A stretch of DNA of 64,000 nt from Pieris napi (taxonomy: Eukaryota; Arthropoda; Insecta; Lepidoptera; Pieridae): NCBI RefSeq assembly GCF_905475465.1, contig NC_062246.1:6784001-6848000 (forward strand), read 5' to 3'. This document shows, one piece after another, positions 46,200-58,734 of the stretch. How positions within the stretch are numbered: the stretch's first letter is position 1; every line of letters starts with the position of its first letter. The translations under genes and the position numbers were made by a program. The notes under the pieces are model-generated. The model was not told the origin of the DNA and did no database searches. It saw only the letters and a program-made list of their open reading frames with translations.

Positions 46200-49100
46200 A
46201 AAAAAAAGTTATTTTATGAAAAATTAATAATAAACTTTAAAGCTTTACTGGGAATTAAAACCAACCAAGGTCCAAAGGTCTCCCTACAAACAGACGATAT
46301 ATCGTTTATAAAATAGAGCTATGAGTCTTCTATTTCTTTGTAAATACTACCAATTTTTCTTTATTTGTTCGTACAGCCAGACAATATACGGACATATATC
46401 TATTGAAAAATCTAGATCCGTATTCGATATAGAGTCTAGTTTGATAATCAAACAATATAAAACTATAATAAAAGTTATTTTTAAATCAAAAATATCAATA
46501 CACGTTGAATAGCCTTGGGTTTCCAATTCAATTCCAAACCTTTTATGAAATTATTAATCGACCATTTTTAATTCACATTTCGTGAGCACATCTAAAGTGC
46601 ATCGCCGTTATCACGCGGTAACTTTGATTGTTTCGTCGTGTCCTGTCCCAATGACAGCATGACGAATGATGTGATGCAACCTTTAGATAACCAACCTGTA
46701 GCTTCGAATCCTGTCACCGTCAAAAACAAATAAGTTCTAATGATCGATTGTTAGGTCTGATTCAGAACCCATTTTTGAGTTGGGCTCGGAACTCAATCGA
46801 AAAATATAGAAAATATCACACATAATTCAGTTTTTTGTTGTTAATCGAAATGTAATACGTGAATATTTCACCAAAACGCTACAATATTAATGATTGACTT
46901 GTTAAAATATATGAAAGAGATATGAATCGTTAGTTTTTATTTATTTTTTTATCACATCCTTTTAATTTTATCGTGAACTAAATAATATTATGTTATTTAA
47001 ATTATCTGTTGCGGTTTCCATTGTAAAACAATGATCGCTATAAATAGATGTGTGGTTAAAAATAAACAACAAATAAATTATAACTAACGTCATTTTTACG
47101 TTTAGTTATAGTAGGAATAGAATAAAGAACTAGATTAGATTGGGATTAAACTTTTATTTTATATCTTAATTCAAAAGACTACAATTATATTATGCATTGA
47201 TTTATTCTGACTAAGCTTGGATATATATATGAATATACAAACATATGTTTTACGTTGTATTCAGAACAAAAATAAAATTGTTAAAGGCAGACTAACCCAC
47301 GACATTTGTCGACTTACGTCGTCTAATTTTTATTTACTCAACCTGTATTTACGTATTCGCAATTAGAATGGAATTTATGCTTTACAGTGGACAATTGACG
47401 TAGACATACTGGCTTCAAGTTAAGTGGTTAAAAGTGCAAATAGGAATATTAATGAGGCCGTGGTGTATTGTCTTGTTATCTTAAATAACAAGGGTTATCA
47501 TGCATGTTTCAATTAGATGGGACAATTGGACCAGGCATGCCTCTGCGTAACGAGGACCTCGGCAGTGCTATCTCGGCTATAAATAGCGGCTGTTACATAA
47601 ATTAAATACTTTTGTCAGATTCGTGACATTCGCACTTAATAAGCGTGCTCCAGTTCGTGATTTAATCGATTTAAAACAGTTAATATCGAACAATTGGAGG
47701 TTTGTTGACTGCTTTAAAATATATATTTAATATTTGAGTAAGGATTTTATGACACGTTAATGTTATAATTGTATGCGCAGTAAAATATAATAGCTACAAA
47801 TCTAGATGTTATATGACCTTTTTGGTGTTTTTGGTAAGCAATTTGAATCCTGGCTGGTATTCTAAAAAATATTTGTGGTTAGATAAGAGATTGTTAATGC
47901 AGACTGCATGATTATTTATTGACATTTTATTGCACAACAATAAACATACAACAAGAGTTAAACGACGAACACAAAATAATTGAAAATATTAATAAACGTA
48001 ACATTTTGAGCGATTTCATAGCTAATTTGTGCTTTCATTTATTAGGTATATATAGTTAAGCGATCTCTTCCAGGCAACATAAACAAATCAAGTTTGATAA
48101 AAAAAATATAATAATTGGTACTAAGTCATAGCATCTTGTTTACATCTATGTATGAGCTAACGTTATTTTGTCTCGAGGGTAGATGTTGTAGACAGTAGAT
48201 GCTAGGTCACGCATGCGCAGTGCAGTAGCCGACCTTGCGGCGCAGTGGCACGCGGTGTTGGGTTTCGCTTCGGCCACATTTCTGCCGCTCGCCGCGTGCG
48301 GTTCTACTGCGATGGAATGCTTCACATGATAGCTCCGCTTCACATTTGATATGCTCTCTACAGCATTGTTGGAACACCACAGAATCACTCAAGCCTGTCA
48401 TCGAATCAAAGGGCTAAAAGCTTGGGTTTTAATCCATGACACGACCTTGTCAAACGCAATATTAAATACAAGATTTTACGATATTGTTCCAGATTTCAAT
48501 ATATTTTGTTTGGTTTTTATATCACATCTTCATTTTCTTTCATGTCAATAGAATCGTTGATTGATGATATTTTGACTATTTTAGTTAGTGAGCATCCTGT
48601 GCCGGAGATCTTAGTGTTTTGACGGTTTAATTACAATGCTTTACTTTATTGAGCAAGTTTTAATTGCGCGTATTTACTTCTCCAGCCGCTAACACCGCTT
48701 TTTTAGTTAACAAATGAATCTATTCGCTGTTATTAGATACAACGTTAAAAGCATAAGATGCAAAAGGAATAATTCTTGTTTGTGTAATTATGCAAGGATT
48801 GCAAAACCAGTACTTTAATTTGAATAATTTCGTGATTAACACCTGTACCTAATCTGCAATGAGTAAAGTACTTGTGCATAACTGTCGTGATTTACTATAG
48901 AGACGCAAATACTTATGGTAATGAACCAGGAGCCACAATACTAGATAAAACTTGCTTTACAATATTGCTTAAGCTCGTTCTCGAACGTTATATCCATTGA
49001 TATAACTATGGTCTTATATACATTTACACCATTAAGTCTTGAGTACGAAATTAAAAGTTTCCTATTAAAATCTTTAAAGTTATATAATTATTAAAATGTA

Positions 49101-49255
49101 AAACATAGTGTTTGTTGTGGAAATATTTTTACACTTTAACTTAAATTCTTTCACACACCTACAACCACTAATGCTGCAACCACCGAATTTTGTGTTTTTG
49201 TTAATAATTTATGCACTTCTTGTACTTTACCCTCTGTAGGTGTTTTTTTATTGTT
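46200..49255. other. No gene recognised; one promoter-like site and one GC-rich island
   Basis: Contains TATAAATA at 47578 in GC-richer context and an island at 48180-48420 (GGCGCAGTGGCACGCGGTGT). Four overlapping short ORFs cover the island in different frames on both strands, which argues against coding. Confidence 0.35.
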
Positions 49256-49261
49256 CCATTT

Positions 49262-49388
49262 TAGGGTTGCCTGGAAAAATCGCTTGTTAGCGATAAGGCC
49301 GTCCGTTGCGTATTAACTTATGTAACCTGCTTTTTTATATGTATGTTTTTGTATAAGGTACCTAACGAAGAGTAAATAAATAAATGCT
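49262..49388 (+). repeat. LINE 3' tail, family B
   Basis: TTGCCTGGAAAAATCGCTTG, TTAGCGATAAGGCCGTCCGT, then GTATGTTTTTGTATAAGGTA and AGTAAATAAATAAATG. Confidence 0.65.
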
Positions 49389-49596
49389 TTAGTTTTATTT
49401 TGTTTTGTTTATTACATTAGTTTATTCATAGTATATAGTCATATTTTTGTATATTTTGTGTCTGCGATGGAAGGCTAAAGACCTGTTACCACAGAACTTC
49501 TATATAGTAGAGTGCCCGGAGCATTCAAAACCGTAAAACCTAATAATATGTAATAATCCTAGTATTGTCTTTTATTGACATAATTTTTACACATAG

Positions 49597-49756
49597 AAAA
49601 ACACTTTTTACCGGATTGAAATTATGTATTTTTATAGATTTACAATTATTTTACATAATTTTAAACCTAACCGAAGTTTCGCGTGCTATCAAAATTATGT
49701 AAAATAATTGTAAATTTATAAAAATACATAACTTCAATCCGGTAAAAAAGTGTTTT
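49597..49756. repeat. Near-perfect hairpin MITE, 66-bp stem
   Basis: The left arm (49597-49662) and right arm (about 49690-49756) pair with about three differences. Each carries ACCGGATTGAA at the outer part and TACAATTATTTTACATAATT at the inner part. The loop is about 28 nt (AAACCTAACCGAAGTTTCGC...). No clear target duplication. Confidence 0.85.
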
Positions 49757-49759
49757 TAT

Positions 49760-51479
49760 ATTCTATAGTCCTATTATAGGCACCAACTTCTCACAAAGAT
49801 GGTCAAAATCTGCAGCATGTAAACCCGTAAAATGCAATATTGTTAAGAGGCAAATAAACTTCATTATTATTAATGTTCTATATATAATATAATTAAATGA
49901 CAATAATGATTGTAAATTGATATCAGTAACACGGGTCGAGTCGTGTGAAGTTGCGCGAAGACCTTTGCTCTGGAGAGGGCGCACCTGCCACGATAACGGA
50001 GCTCGTAATATCAGAGATTTATGTCGGCGAATTAAAATGAAACGTCACTTAATTTAATCAACACTCCCCGCTGCGCAGACTCACATCTGTGCTCGCTACA
50101 AATCCAGATGAATCACTTTGTTTTGCAGTTCATTCTAAGAATCAATTAATAATTATTATAATTTATAACGATAAAACAATTATTAATATTGTTATGTGAT
50201 ACGGCGTATAAATTTACTAATGTGAAACCTAGTGTAAACTGACACCGCTCCCAACTGGTTGCCGGTACACCTGTGAACTCTTATCACGTCAAGTCTTATA
50301 ATAGCCTCACCGAATTATTTTTCGAACAGTTTCATTTTCTACGCCATTAAATTAACGTATATTTTATAGGAAAAGATTATTTTATTATAAGCTATAAATT
50401 ATATTAATAGACGTAGTTAATAATGAGTTTATATGGGAAATGTGATACTAAATATAAGTTAACAATAAATAGGATAATAAATTCTCGTATAACAAGAGTG
50501 ATAGCAATTGAGGGTCAAACTTTAAACAAAACTGAACTGAGTCATGGCCTTTTAAATGCTCCTAATCGAGGCCATATAGATTAAATATCCCAGAATCCAG
50601 ACTACCTGCTTAACATCTGCACGTTTTACACAACACATATACAATTAATTCTCAAATACATTTCTCACACCTAAATACCGCTGGCTTGTTACCTTAGGGA
50701 TTTTTCAATAAATAAACTGATAAAATATACTTAAAATGAAAGCAATTTCCTTAAATTGAAAGTATAATAACGATTATGCTTTACTGTGACAGAATCTTGT
50801 CTTTTATGCTGACTCTACCAAATAAGGGCAGGTCGTTGCACTGCAGTCTTTGTTTAAAAAACATATGTCTTCTTATACGTGTACGGAACGCCAACTAAGG
50901 TGGAATAATGAGTCAAAAGGCTACATTTGTTCAAAAGGAATGCGTAAGGAATTGAAAACGCTGTGACTTAAATTAATTTATGCAAACAAGTGAAGGTGGG
51001 CAGGACAAAGAAAATGTTTACAGACTCGAACTCTACGGATATAAACCTAGAAATCAATTAAGCTCCACATCATATCCTATAGCTTCGTTATTCCGGCAAC
51101 TCTATTTTTTCAAGAACAGCCTTCCTAGCTTAAATAGATAGCCCAAAGATTTTACTGGCTGTAAAATGTCAATCCGAATTATCAATCTAGATGAAGCGAT
51201 ACGTGTTCCATTATGTAATGAGTCAGTTGTAAATGTAATTATGTATTATTTGGATTGTGTCCGTAGTCGCGATCGTATCGAATGTCGTGTCAGCACGGGG
51301 TCTGCCAGGTGTTTGCTTTGAACAATAATCGCCGATCCACCGTCTTATAGATCAAAATCGAAACCTGTTTTATTATTTTAAAGTTGTAACTTGTAAATGA
51401 CGCAAGTATTGGTCGCAGGTGCGAGCGAGTACAAAACGAGATGTGAGACACACCGACGCCGAGGACAGCGAGCCATCGG
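49760..51479. other. No gene recognised
   Basis: Unique AT-rich sequence. 49920-50110 and 50230-50300 are GC-richer. No repeat or exon I can name. Confidence 0.3.
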
Positions 51480-51495
51480 CCAAGCTAACCTAACC

Positions 51496-51694
51496 TTTTT
51501 TTTTTTTTTTTTTTTGATATCCGAGGTGGAAATGCATTTGCGCATCCCCTGAACAGGGGTATGTGGGACTCGACCCACGCCAAAATCTCTGCTATTCAGA
51601 GACTGGGTGAGCAATACCCACTAAAACCACCTCGAGTAGTTCCGACAAAGCCGCGTTACAGAGGCTCCGGGGTCGCTGTCGCATTCTACCGGGA
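51496..51694 (-). mobile_element. SINE-like retroposon with perfect 16-bp target duplication
   Basis: Flanked by CCAAGCTAACCTAACC at 51480-51495 and 51695-51710. It starts with a T-run of more than 20 (poly-A tail reversed) and contains GGGACTCGACCCACGCC (a B-box-like word in reverse) and GTGAGCAATACCCACTA (A-box-like in reverse), so it is probably a tRNA-related SINE. The long T-run and exact duplication point to a recent insertion. Different from S1 and S2. Confidence 0.85.
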
Positions 51695-51710
51695 CCAAGC
51701 TAACCTAACC

Positions 51711-53855
51711 AGTTAACTCATCTCTATTCATTTTTATTCATAACACATTTGTCAACTTCACATTAGCCCTTAATGTTAATTCTTCATCGGGCGCGTTGAC
51801 GTAATTTTCGTAGAAGTCCACTGGATAGGTCAAAGGGCTAGATAGTCGCAGTCAATAATATGTTAGTGCTTCGGTCAAACGAAGTGATAAGGAAATATTA
51901 AATGAAAACAATACACACCTAAGGGAAATACATACGAATGTACGGTAGATACACTGTATATTTTCCACTGGTAGTGAAGTGCTGCAGAGAATTCTAATTG
52001 CGTGTTTATTCTTTGATCAATTCGCGGCATACTTAGTTATGCTAATTAAACAATGTTTGTCTGTGTGTAGGTATGTGTGATACGCAGAGCGCTGCAGACA
52101 GGCCGCGCGGCGTCAGTGCTCGGCGCCCTAGAGTCTGCCAGCCGCCTATCATTATTCCCGTCCAAACGTTTACCAGACAACCTTTATCCTTGTATCATCA
52201 TTTGCGACCTGTATGCCGACGATACGCGCCAAGATCGGATCTCTTTGTACCGTATGTACTTGGTAGGAGCAGCTTTCTAGTTCTCTAAAATGAACTACAT
52301 TATTGCGCTATTAAAATTTTATGATAAATGCAATTTACGAAAAGAATACGTTGTGCAATTAATATATCTTGTATCGCAAAATGCAATACATATTAAAAGT
52401 AAAAAACTATACGAATAAAAAGCAACATCATGAAGCCACATTTTGTTTCAATAAAAACCGCGGACGACATTGAACAGCCGGCCGGATGAATTAAACTCTG
52501 CAATCGGGATTCCATTTATATCTGTCTGTTTTCCTGTTGCCCGGACTCCGGACAAATACCTCTCGAACGATGCACCGGCAGAGCCTGTTACCCTCGTCCT
52601 ATATCTTCAATTGCGACCATTTGTTGTGTACGAAGCTGCAATTTTTCATATTTTATAAACTAATAAATTACTCTTGAGTAGAACTAGATGAAAAAACTTG
52701 TTAGCGACTGAAAATTTCGATGTCATGTGCTAAATTGTTATAGTTAACGTTAATAAACTTGTATCTTGTTTTAACCAACTGAGTAATTAATGCAATCAGT
52801 CGGAAAACCTGCCCAGTTATTCCTTAAGTGGTTCGTACTGAGTATGGAGTGTATGTATGTTGTCCTGAAAGGTTTGATTTGGATTCGCGGAAGCATGGCG
52901 ACCAAGCGTCTGCGCGGTTGCTTGCACCTGCCGTTGCCTCGAGCTATTTATAAATCACGAAGTATCATGTACATTGTGCAATGTACATAAACAGTCATCG
53001 TTAGATACCTAAAGCTTGAATACGATCATTTTTTTGGTAATGTGTAAGTTGTAAGGTGCAGGTTGAATACATAATTAAGTGAATTGTGTTTAGCGTTCTA
53101 AAGCTTTTGTTTAAATATCTGAGTGTACAATGCACTTGAGTGAATGTTGGTATTATTTTTAATTAATCACGTACACAAGTGTCAACAGAATATTAACATA
53201 ACACGCTCCGGTCATTTAAGTTTTAGAATTCAAAGTTAAGTAAAATAATTTTTGATTATTGTAATATAATGTATGTTTGTGTGTTTTTATCATTAATTTT
53301 CTAAATTATCATAGTGTAGATATACTAGGCTTAGACGGTCATTACACGCCCTTGCACCAGGCCGATACTTATTGTAAGCTTTAGCGATGAAGTTAGGTAA
53401 TAAACATTAATAAATAGTGTTCAAGTTGCGCAGTTTACTTATAATATAATTTTCCACGAGAAAACATTATAATGAGATAACTTTATGTGTCATTGAATAG
53501 TGAAACGTTTACTAATGACTGAATAAATATGTAGAATTGGTCTTTAAAAATAACACTTTATATTTTAAACTGTAGATAGACATATTTAATAAGAATTTAG
53601 TTATATGTTACAAAAACTTCTGAAGGTAATTTTGCCAAAGTATCGTCAATGCTTCATCGTATTGATTGATTACTGTATACTTATTGTACCTGTAGTGAAA
53701 ACAAATGTAACGATAAGAAAAAAAATACCCAAGGATTTTACGCTGTAGTGATTTCGACGTTGATATATTGTAAATTAAAGTAAAAGTATTAAAGTATATA
53801 TATATATACTTTCTATACTAACTTCTTGCGAATTAGGGGTTACCTTTGTTAGTAT
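51711..53855. other. Unique sequence with GC-richer islands, no gene recognised
   Basis: Islands at 52075-52270, 52455-52620 and 52790-52970. ORFs of 60-71 codons overlap in two frames there without domain support. CTATTTATAAATC at 52949 is TATA-like. 53797-53811 is a short TA microsatellite. Confidence 0.3.
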
Positions 53856-53861
53856 TTTTAT

Positions 53862-53930
53862 AAGAGGCGGAGGAAACGAGCTAGACACCCGTTTTAGTGG
53901 GTACGTTGCGTTTGAGGGAGGATTTATCTT
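53862..53930 (-). repeat. LINE 3' tail fragment, family A variant (reverse)
   Basis: GGAAACGAGCTAGACACCCG then TTTTAGTGGGTACGTTGCGT and TTGAGGGAGGA, the reverse of the tail at 46090. Confidence 0.45.
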
Positions 53931-54355
53931 TCTTTTTTAATAACTACCACTCAACTAGTGTCACAAAAATAAAGTGTAAATACCCTTAGTAACACTAAGG
54001 GACGAGATGACAACCAACCAAAGCCGAGTGATTTACGCAGTACCTTTAAATGATTAGTATTATTATTAACTGTTAACTTTCTTTTACAGTTAGAAAATAA
54101 TTCATGGTTCAAACGGCGTGGTGCGGTAGCTGAATAAATATTATTTTTAACGATCATTGCTGCATGTTTGTGCTATGTTCAACATGTTTGCGTAACAGTG
54201 TTGGCCTAGGAGCGGTTTACGCCTGGCAAACACACGTACGAAACGATGCTCGCTCCAACTTGTTTGCCGCGCTCTCCGCGGCACTGATAGTCTGGTCATT
54301 GCTATAACAAATTATTTAATGAATTATCAAACTTTAATAGACATCAAGAGATTAT

Positions 54356-54606
54356 TTTTTATTATTATAATTTATTTTTATTATTATATTTTGTTTAGTT
54401 TTTTGTAATTAGAATTTTTTCTTTGATTAGTAATTGTTCTGTTTTTTTTTGTAATGTTTGTTTTGTTTAATAATAGGTTATGATCTCTATATGTATGTCA
54501 TGTTTGCCTATAAGTGCTTGTCACATTAATAATTGTATTTTGTGTTTGTTTTTACCAATGTCTCAGTGTGCCGAGCGTTGGCAAGCTTTTTCTCAATAAA
54601 AAAAAA
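54356..54606 (+). mobile_element. Poly-A retroposon with 10-bp target duplication
   Basis: AAGAGATTAT at 54346-54355 and 54607-54616 flank the insert. The 3' end has CAGTGTGCCGAGCGTTGGCA, AATAAA and an A-run. The T-rich interior encodes nothing. Either a 5'-truncated LINE 3' UTR or a retrocopied transcript end. Confidence 0.75.
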
Positions 54607-54616
54607 AAGAGATTAT

Positions 54617-57425
54617 GAACGAATCTTGCTCTGAATAACTTAGAAACTCAGTTTTCTGTTTCCTGGAGTGTGTTGGTTATTGGAGTATAATTAAAACGTA
54701 TGCAGCTTTTTAATAAACTTGATCGCAGTTAATATAATAAGAGATATATAAAAGAACTACACCAAAAAACCATTTGAAGACAATTTTTCTAACATTACTT
54801 TCTAAACTGTCACGGCGCGCATTTCTCAAATATTTGGGAAATAATTAATACAGTGATAATGTAGAATTATAATGGTGAAAATTTATTGAAAAGAATGCAG
54901 TGGTTTTTGACTTTAATCGTTATATACATAGAACTTCTGTTTTATTGTGGGGTACCAGTGGGGAAATGACTAAGTTTGGGACTCTCTCTAAGCGTTATGG
55001 AAACAATATAGTTTCTGAGAGGTAATTAAAGAAATTTAAAGCCTTTAAATTTTGATGGATTGAAGTATGATTTATAAAAAATATGGTAAAAATGTACTTT
55101 TTTATATGTGGATTCTTTAATATTAACTTTGTTTAGATACAAATAGCATTTTTTGACAATCCCGTTTACGGTCTTTTGACTTTAGACATGTTGAACTGGT
55201 TATCGGGTTTAATAGACACTTAAAGTTTTTTTCTTAATCGTAACGTAGTGTCTGCACGGCAATTGGCCAGATTTTGCGTGATAAACTTCGCGCATCTTAT
55301 TATGAAAAGCCCAAATTATAACGTATAGTAAACTTTATATTACCTTCGGATTACATAAATATATATTTTATTTTAGGTTATTCAATATTGTACGCGCTAA
55401 AGAAATCTATAATTCGTATTAAAAAAGTATGTTTTAAATAAACATACACCTAATACACGATAGTAAAATCTTTTCGTTTTATAATACGAAGTTAATTAGA
55501 AATAAATATAAAAAATACCTTTAGAGTTGCCCGTGCACAATCTAAGAAAAAAGAAGTGTGCGTCCAAAATCATATACTTATAAAATTAATTTATATTAAT
55601 TTTGTATTAATAAACACATAAAATCATTTTGAAGTCGAATTCGAGACCTCTTCAGTCATTTTCATCATGTGAAATTAAAAATATACATTTATTGTAATAC
55701 CGAAACTTTATAAAAATAATTCCTCACTAACTATGTCTAAACAAGCAATTGACACAGAGAACTACTTCATAACGCAACATGAAATTGCATTTATTTGTAA
55801 TAAATCCGTTCGATATCACGCAATCGACGCAAGTTTTGTGCCAAAAGGGACACGTCCTCTATTAAAGGTCGAATACGCGAAACGATCAGCATTTAAAAGC
55901 CACTCGTAAAAACTCGACAAGGTGAACTGTTAGACAAAGGCTCATCGCATACTGAACTAATTAGGCCTTACGGGTGGAATGCGCCGCGGGCACGGCCATA
56001 ATTGCCACGCCATCGACAACAGAGCTTTGCGTCTATGATTTATCTATATCCGGATTCTATGTAATGAGTATTCCACAAATTTATTGCTCAAAGCAACTCG
56101 GTAATCAGTAGCCGCTACTCGTGTTCCATTTGTGTTTCAATTTACGCTTAAAAAGTGCACGATTCGTTATCCGGCTACTCCAGTTTTGAAACGAGAACAG
56201 ATCGTATATTTGATTTTATAGACCTATTTAAGTGTTATTTTAAAAGTTCAAATTTATGGATATTGTTTTCGGAGAATTCAATAATCGCGTTTAACATATT
56301 GCCGATAAAATAAGTACAAGGATTTCAAATTAATTTTCGAATACAATAAAGTTTTACACAAATTTTGAATTAAATGAGACTGTAAAAATTCAAATTAATA
56401 TATTTTAATTAGTCTTTGTATTCAATATTTAACATATGTAACAAATATATATATATATATATATTTAACGTTAGATTTAATGGCTGGGCTCAAAGTCGTC
56501 CATTAAATTATTCTTAATGCTACATCAATAGTAGGTTTAACTTTTGTTCATTACAAATACAGCATAGAGTATATCACTAGGTTAATAATTTTATGTTTAT
56601 ATCCGTAATTAATATGTTAATCGACTATATACATACTATTTGAACCGAACTCGCTAGATTTCGGTATCTTAATAACAAACGTGATAAGGTGATGACGTCT
56701 CTTAATCTGATCGACCTAAGATGACCATAGAGTAAATGAATTGTCTCTGACACTAAGCTTTACGAATGTGAAGTGCAGAACGAAAGTGTGCCTATTCTTT
56801 ATCATTACTTATTGAATGAAACTTTAATACAAATACAATTTTGCTATTTTTTTAAACGACCATTTTAGTTATGAGTTCTATGAGTTTAAAAATAAATACA
56901 GTGAAATAACTTTTCATACTATACTGGGCCATCATAAGCTTGTTGCTAAGTAGATATACATATTTATGATTGGTGCGAGGTCGGCCTTCACTTGCCGAGA
57001 GCTCAGAGGTGCCTGCCACTTTCACTCCGCCACCAGTATCTACGTGAATCTATTAAGAGATGTGTGCACTGAGATGCGGCAAATAATACTGACGATGGAG
57101 CGTTCTAGTACGACCCAACTCTCTTTTCGACGTGGATGTAGTGACGTAGTAGTGACGTCTTGTTCCTAAGTCTACCGCTATGCTTGGCTGAATATCTTTT
57201 TGAAAACTGGACTATCTGGAAAGTGGCCATGCATTTTTTGTTTTGTTTTGTTAACTGACCATTACTAACTAAAACTACATATGAAATAAATAAGTTGTTA
57301 TTAAAAACTCAACTAAAAAATAGTGTACTTCAGAATATCTTAAACCTCTGGTACTACCAGGTTTGAGAACTGAACTAGTTTTAAGAGATTAGGTTATGAA
57401 AACAATTATCTTCAAGAAAAGAGCA
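54617..57425. other. No gene recognised
   Basis: Mostly unique AT-rich DNA. GC-richer at 55840-56040 (with TAATTAGGCC) and 56960-57180; a TA microsatellite at 56447-56463. No exon structure. Confidence 0.3.
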
Positions 57426-57431
57426 ATTCTG

Positions 57432-57665
57432 AAAAGGCCGGCAGCGCACTCGCGAGCCCTTTGGCATTGAGTGTCCTTGGGTGGCGGTATCACTTTACAT
57501 CAGATGAACCTCCAGCCCGTTTGCCCGATATTATATAAACAAAAGGCCAGCAACGCACTCGCAAGCCCTCTGACATTGGGAGTGTCCATGGGCGGTGGTA
57601 TCCTTCTATTTGAATTGCCTCCTGTCCGTTTGCCCCCCGCAAACGGACAGGACAGGAGGCAAATA
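57432..57665 (+). repeat. Two tandem LINE family A tails plus an inverted stub
   Basis: AAAGGCCGGCAGCGCACTCG at 57433 and AAAGGCCAGCAACGCACTCG at 57541, each followed by GCATTGAGTGTCC-type and CCTCC(A/T)G(C/T)CCGTTTGCC blocks. At 57637 the orientation flips (GCAAACGGACAGGACAGGAG), giving head-to-head ends. Confidence 0.75.
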
Positions 57666-58041
57666 TAGAGGCCATGTACCTACTATTAAAAAAAGGCGAC
57701 AACGGACTGTCGAGGCCCGTGTCTATAATTATATAGTAGGTAACTATTAGATGATTTTTTTAATTAGTATAGTCCGCTAGTTTAAAACAATATTTTATTA
57801 ATATTTAAGCAAAAAGCACTCTCCCATCTTCATACCCCGTTGACATTTCATCTTCATGTTTTGCGTATTCCATCGCATAGTAAGAACACAATAGAAAACA
57901 ATACGCATTTATAATACAATTATAATTTACGGCCATAAGAAAGTGTATAGCTATGTTATACTTGTGACTTCGTCTGTTCAAGACAAGACAAACCTGATAC
58001 ATCACTTAAAAACAAAAATAATAAAATAGATTTACTTTGGA

Positions 58042-58306
58042 GCAGTGTTGGCCTTGTGGATTCAGCGTGCGACTCTCATCCCTGAAGACGTAGGTTTGAT
58101 CCCCGGCTGTGCATCAATGGACTTTCTTTCTATGTGGGCATTTAACATTTCGGTGAAGGAAATTTCGTGAGGAAATCGGCTTTCCTTGGACCAAAAGCAT
58201 CGACGGCATCAGGCACAGGTGGCTGATTACCTACTTGCCTATTAGATTAACATAAGACCGTGAAACAGATACAGAAATCTGAGGCCCAGACCTAAAAAGG
58301 TTGGTG
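58042..58306 (+). repeat. SINE S1, full length with 10-bp target duplication
   Basis: TTACTTTGGA at 58032-58041 and 58307-58316 flank the insert. The head GCAGTGTTGGCCTTGTGGAT is tRNA-like (A box) and GTAGGTTTGATCCCC at about 58090 is the B box. The body runs through TTTCGTGAGGAAATCGG and ATCGACGGCATCAGGCACAG, and the tail is GAGGCCCAGACCTAAAAAGG. Reference copy for the family. Confidence 0.9.
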
Positions 58307-58734
58307 TTACTTTGGAACTACCTCAGATTTCTATATCTAAATTTAAGTTCCTTTGCATTAAATAGTAAAGCAATAATAAAATGTTTCTCTGATAAATGTG
58401 TACTGCTGATAATATTATCAATTAATAAAATAGATTACCACTATTATATCCAATTATTAGCAAGATTAATTCATTATTACTTTGATGTCTCGTTCTTATT
58501 TTATAAGTCATGTTTGACATATGGAAGTAGCATATCAAAAACATGTTGGTGCTATCTATAAATAGAATAATTTTAAAAGCGATTGTAGCAATTATGAACT
58601 TATATAATAAGGCTGTCATTTGCACACCAAATATAAAACGCAAGCAAACAACTTTCGCATTCTATAAATAAAAATAAGTTAACAAAATCTCCTCTGTTTG
58701 ACAAATTAACTCAGCTCTATGTAAAACATTATTC

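Noticed and set aside
48146..48551. Four overlapping ORFs in a GC-rich island
   Set aside because: Three frames and both strands are open over the same bases with no domain, as expected for chance in GC-richer DNA.
52077..52280. LYADDT in a 67-codon ORF, resembling the reverse-transcriptase YADD motif
   Set aside because: The residues before and after do not resemble reverse transcriptase, and an overlapping ORF in another frame is equally long. Probably coincidence.
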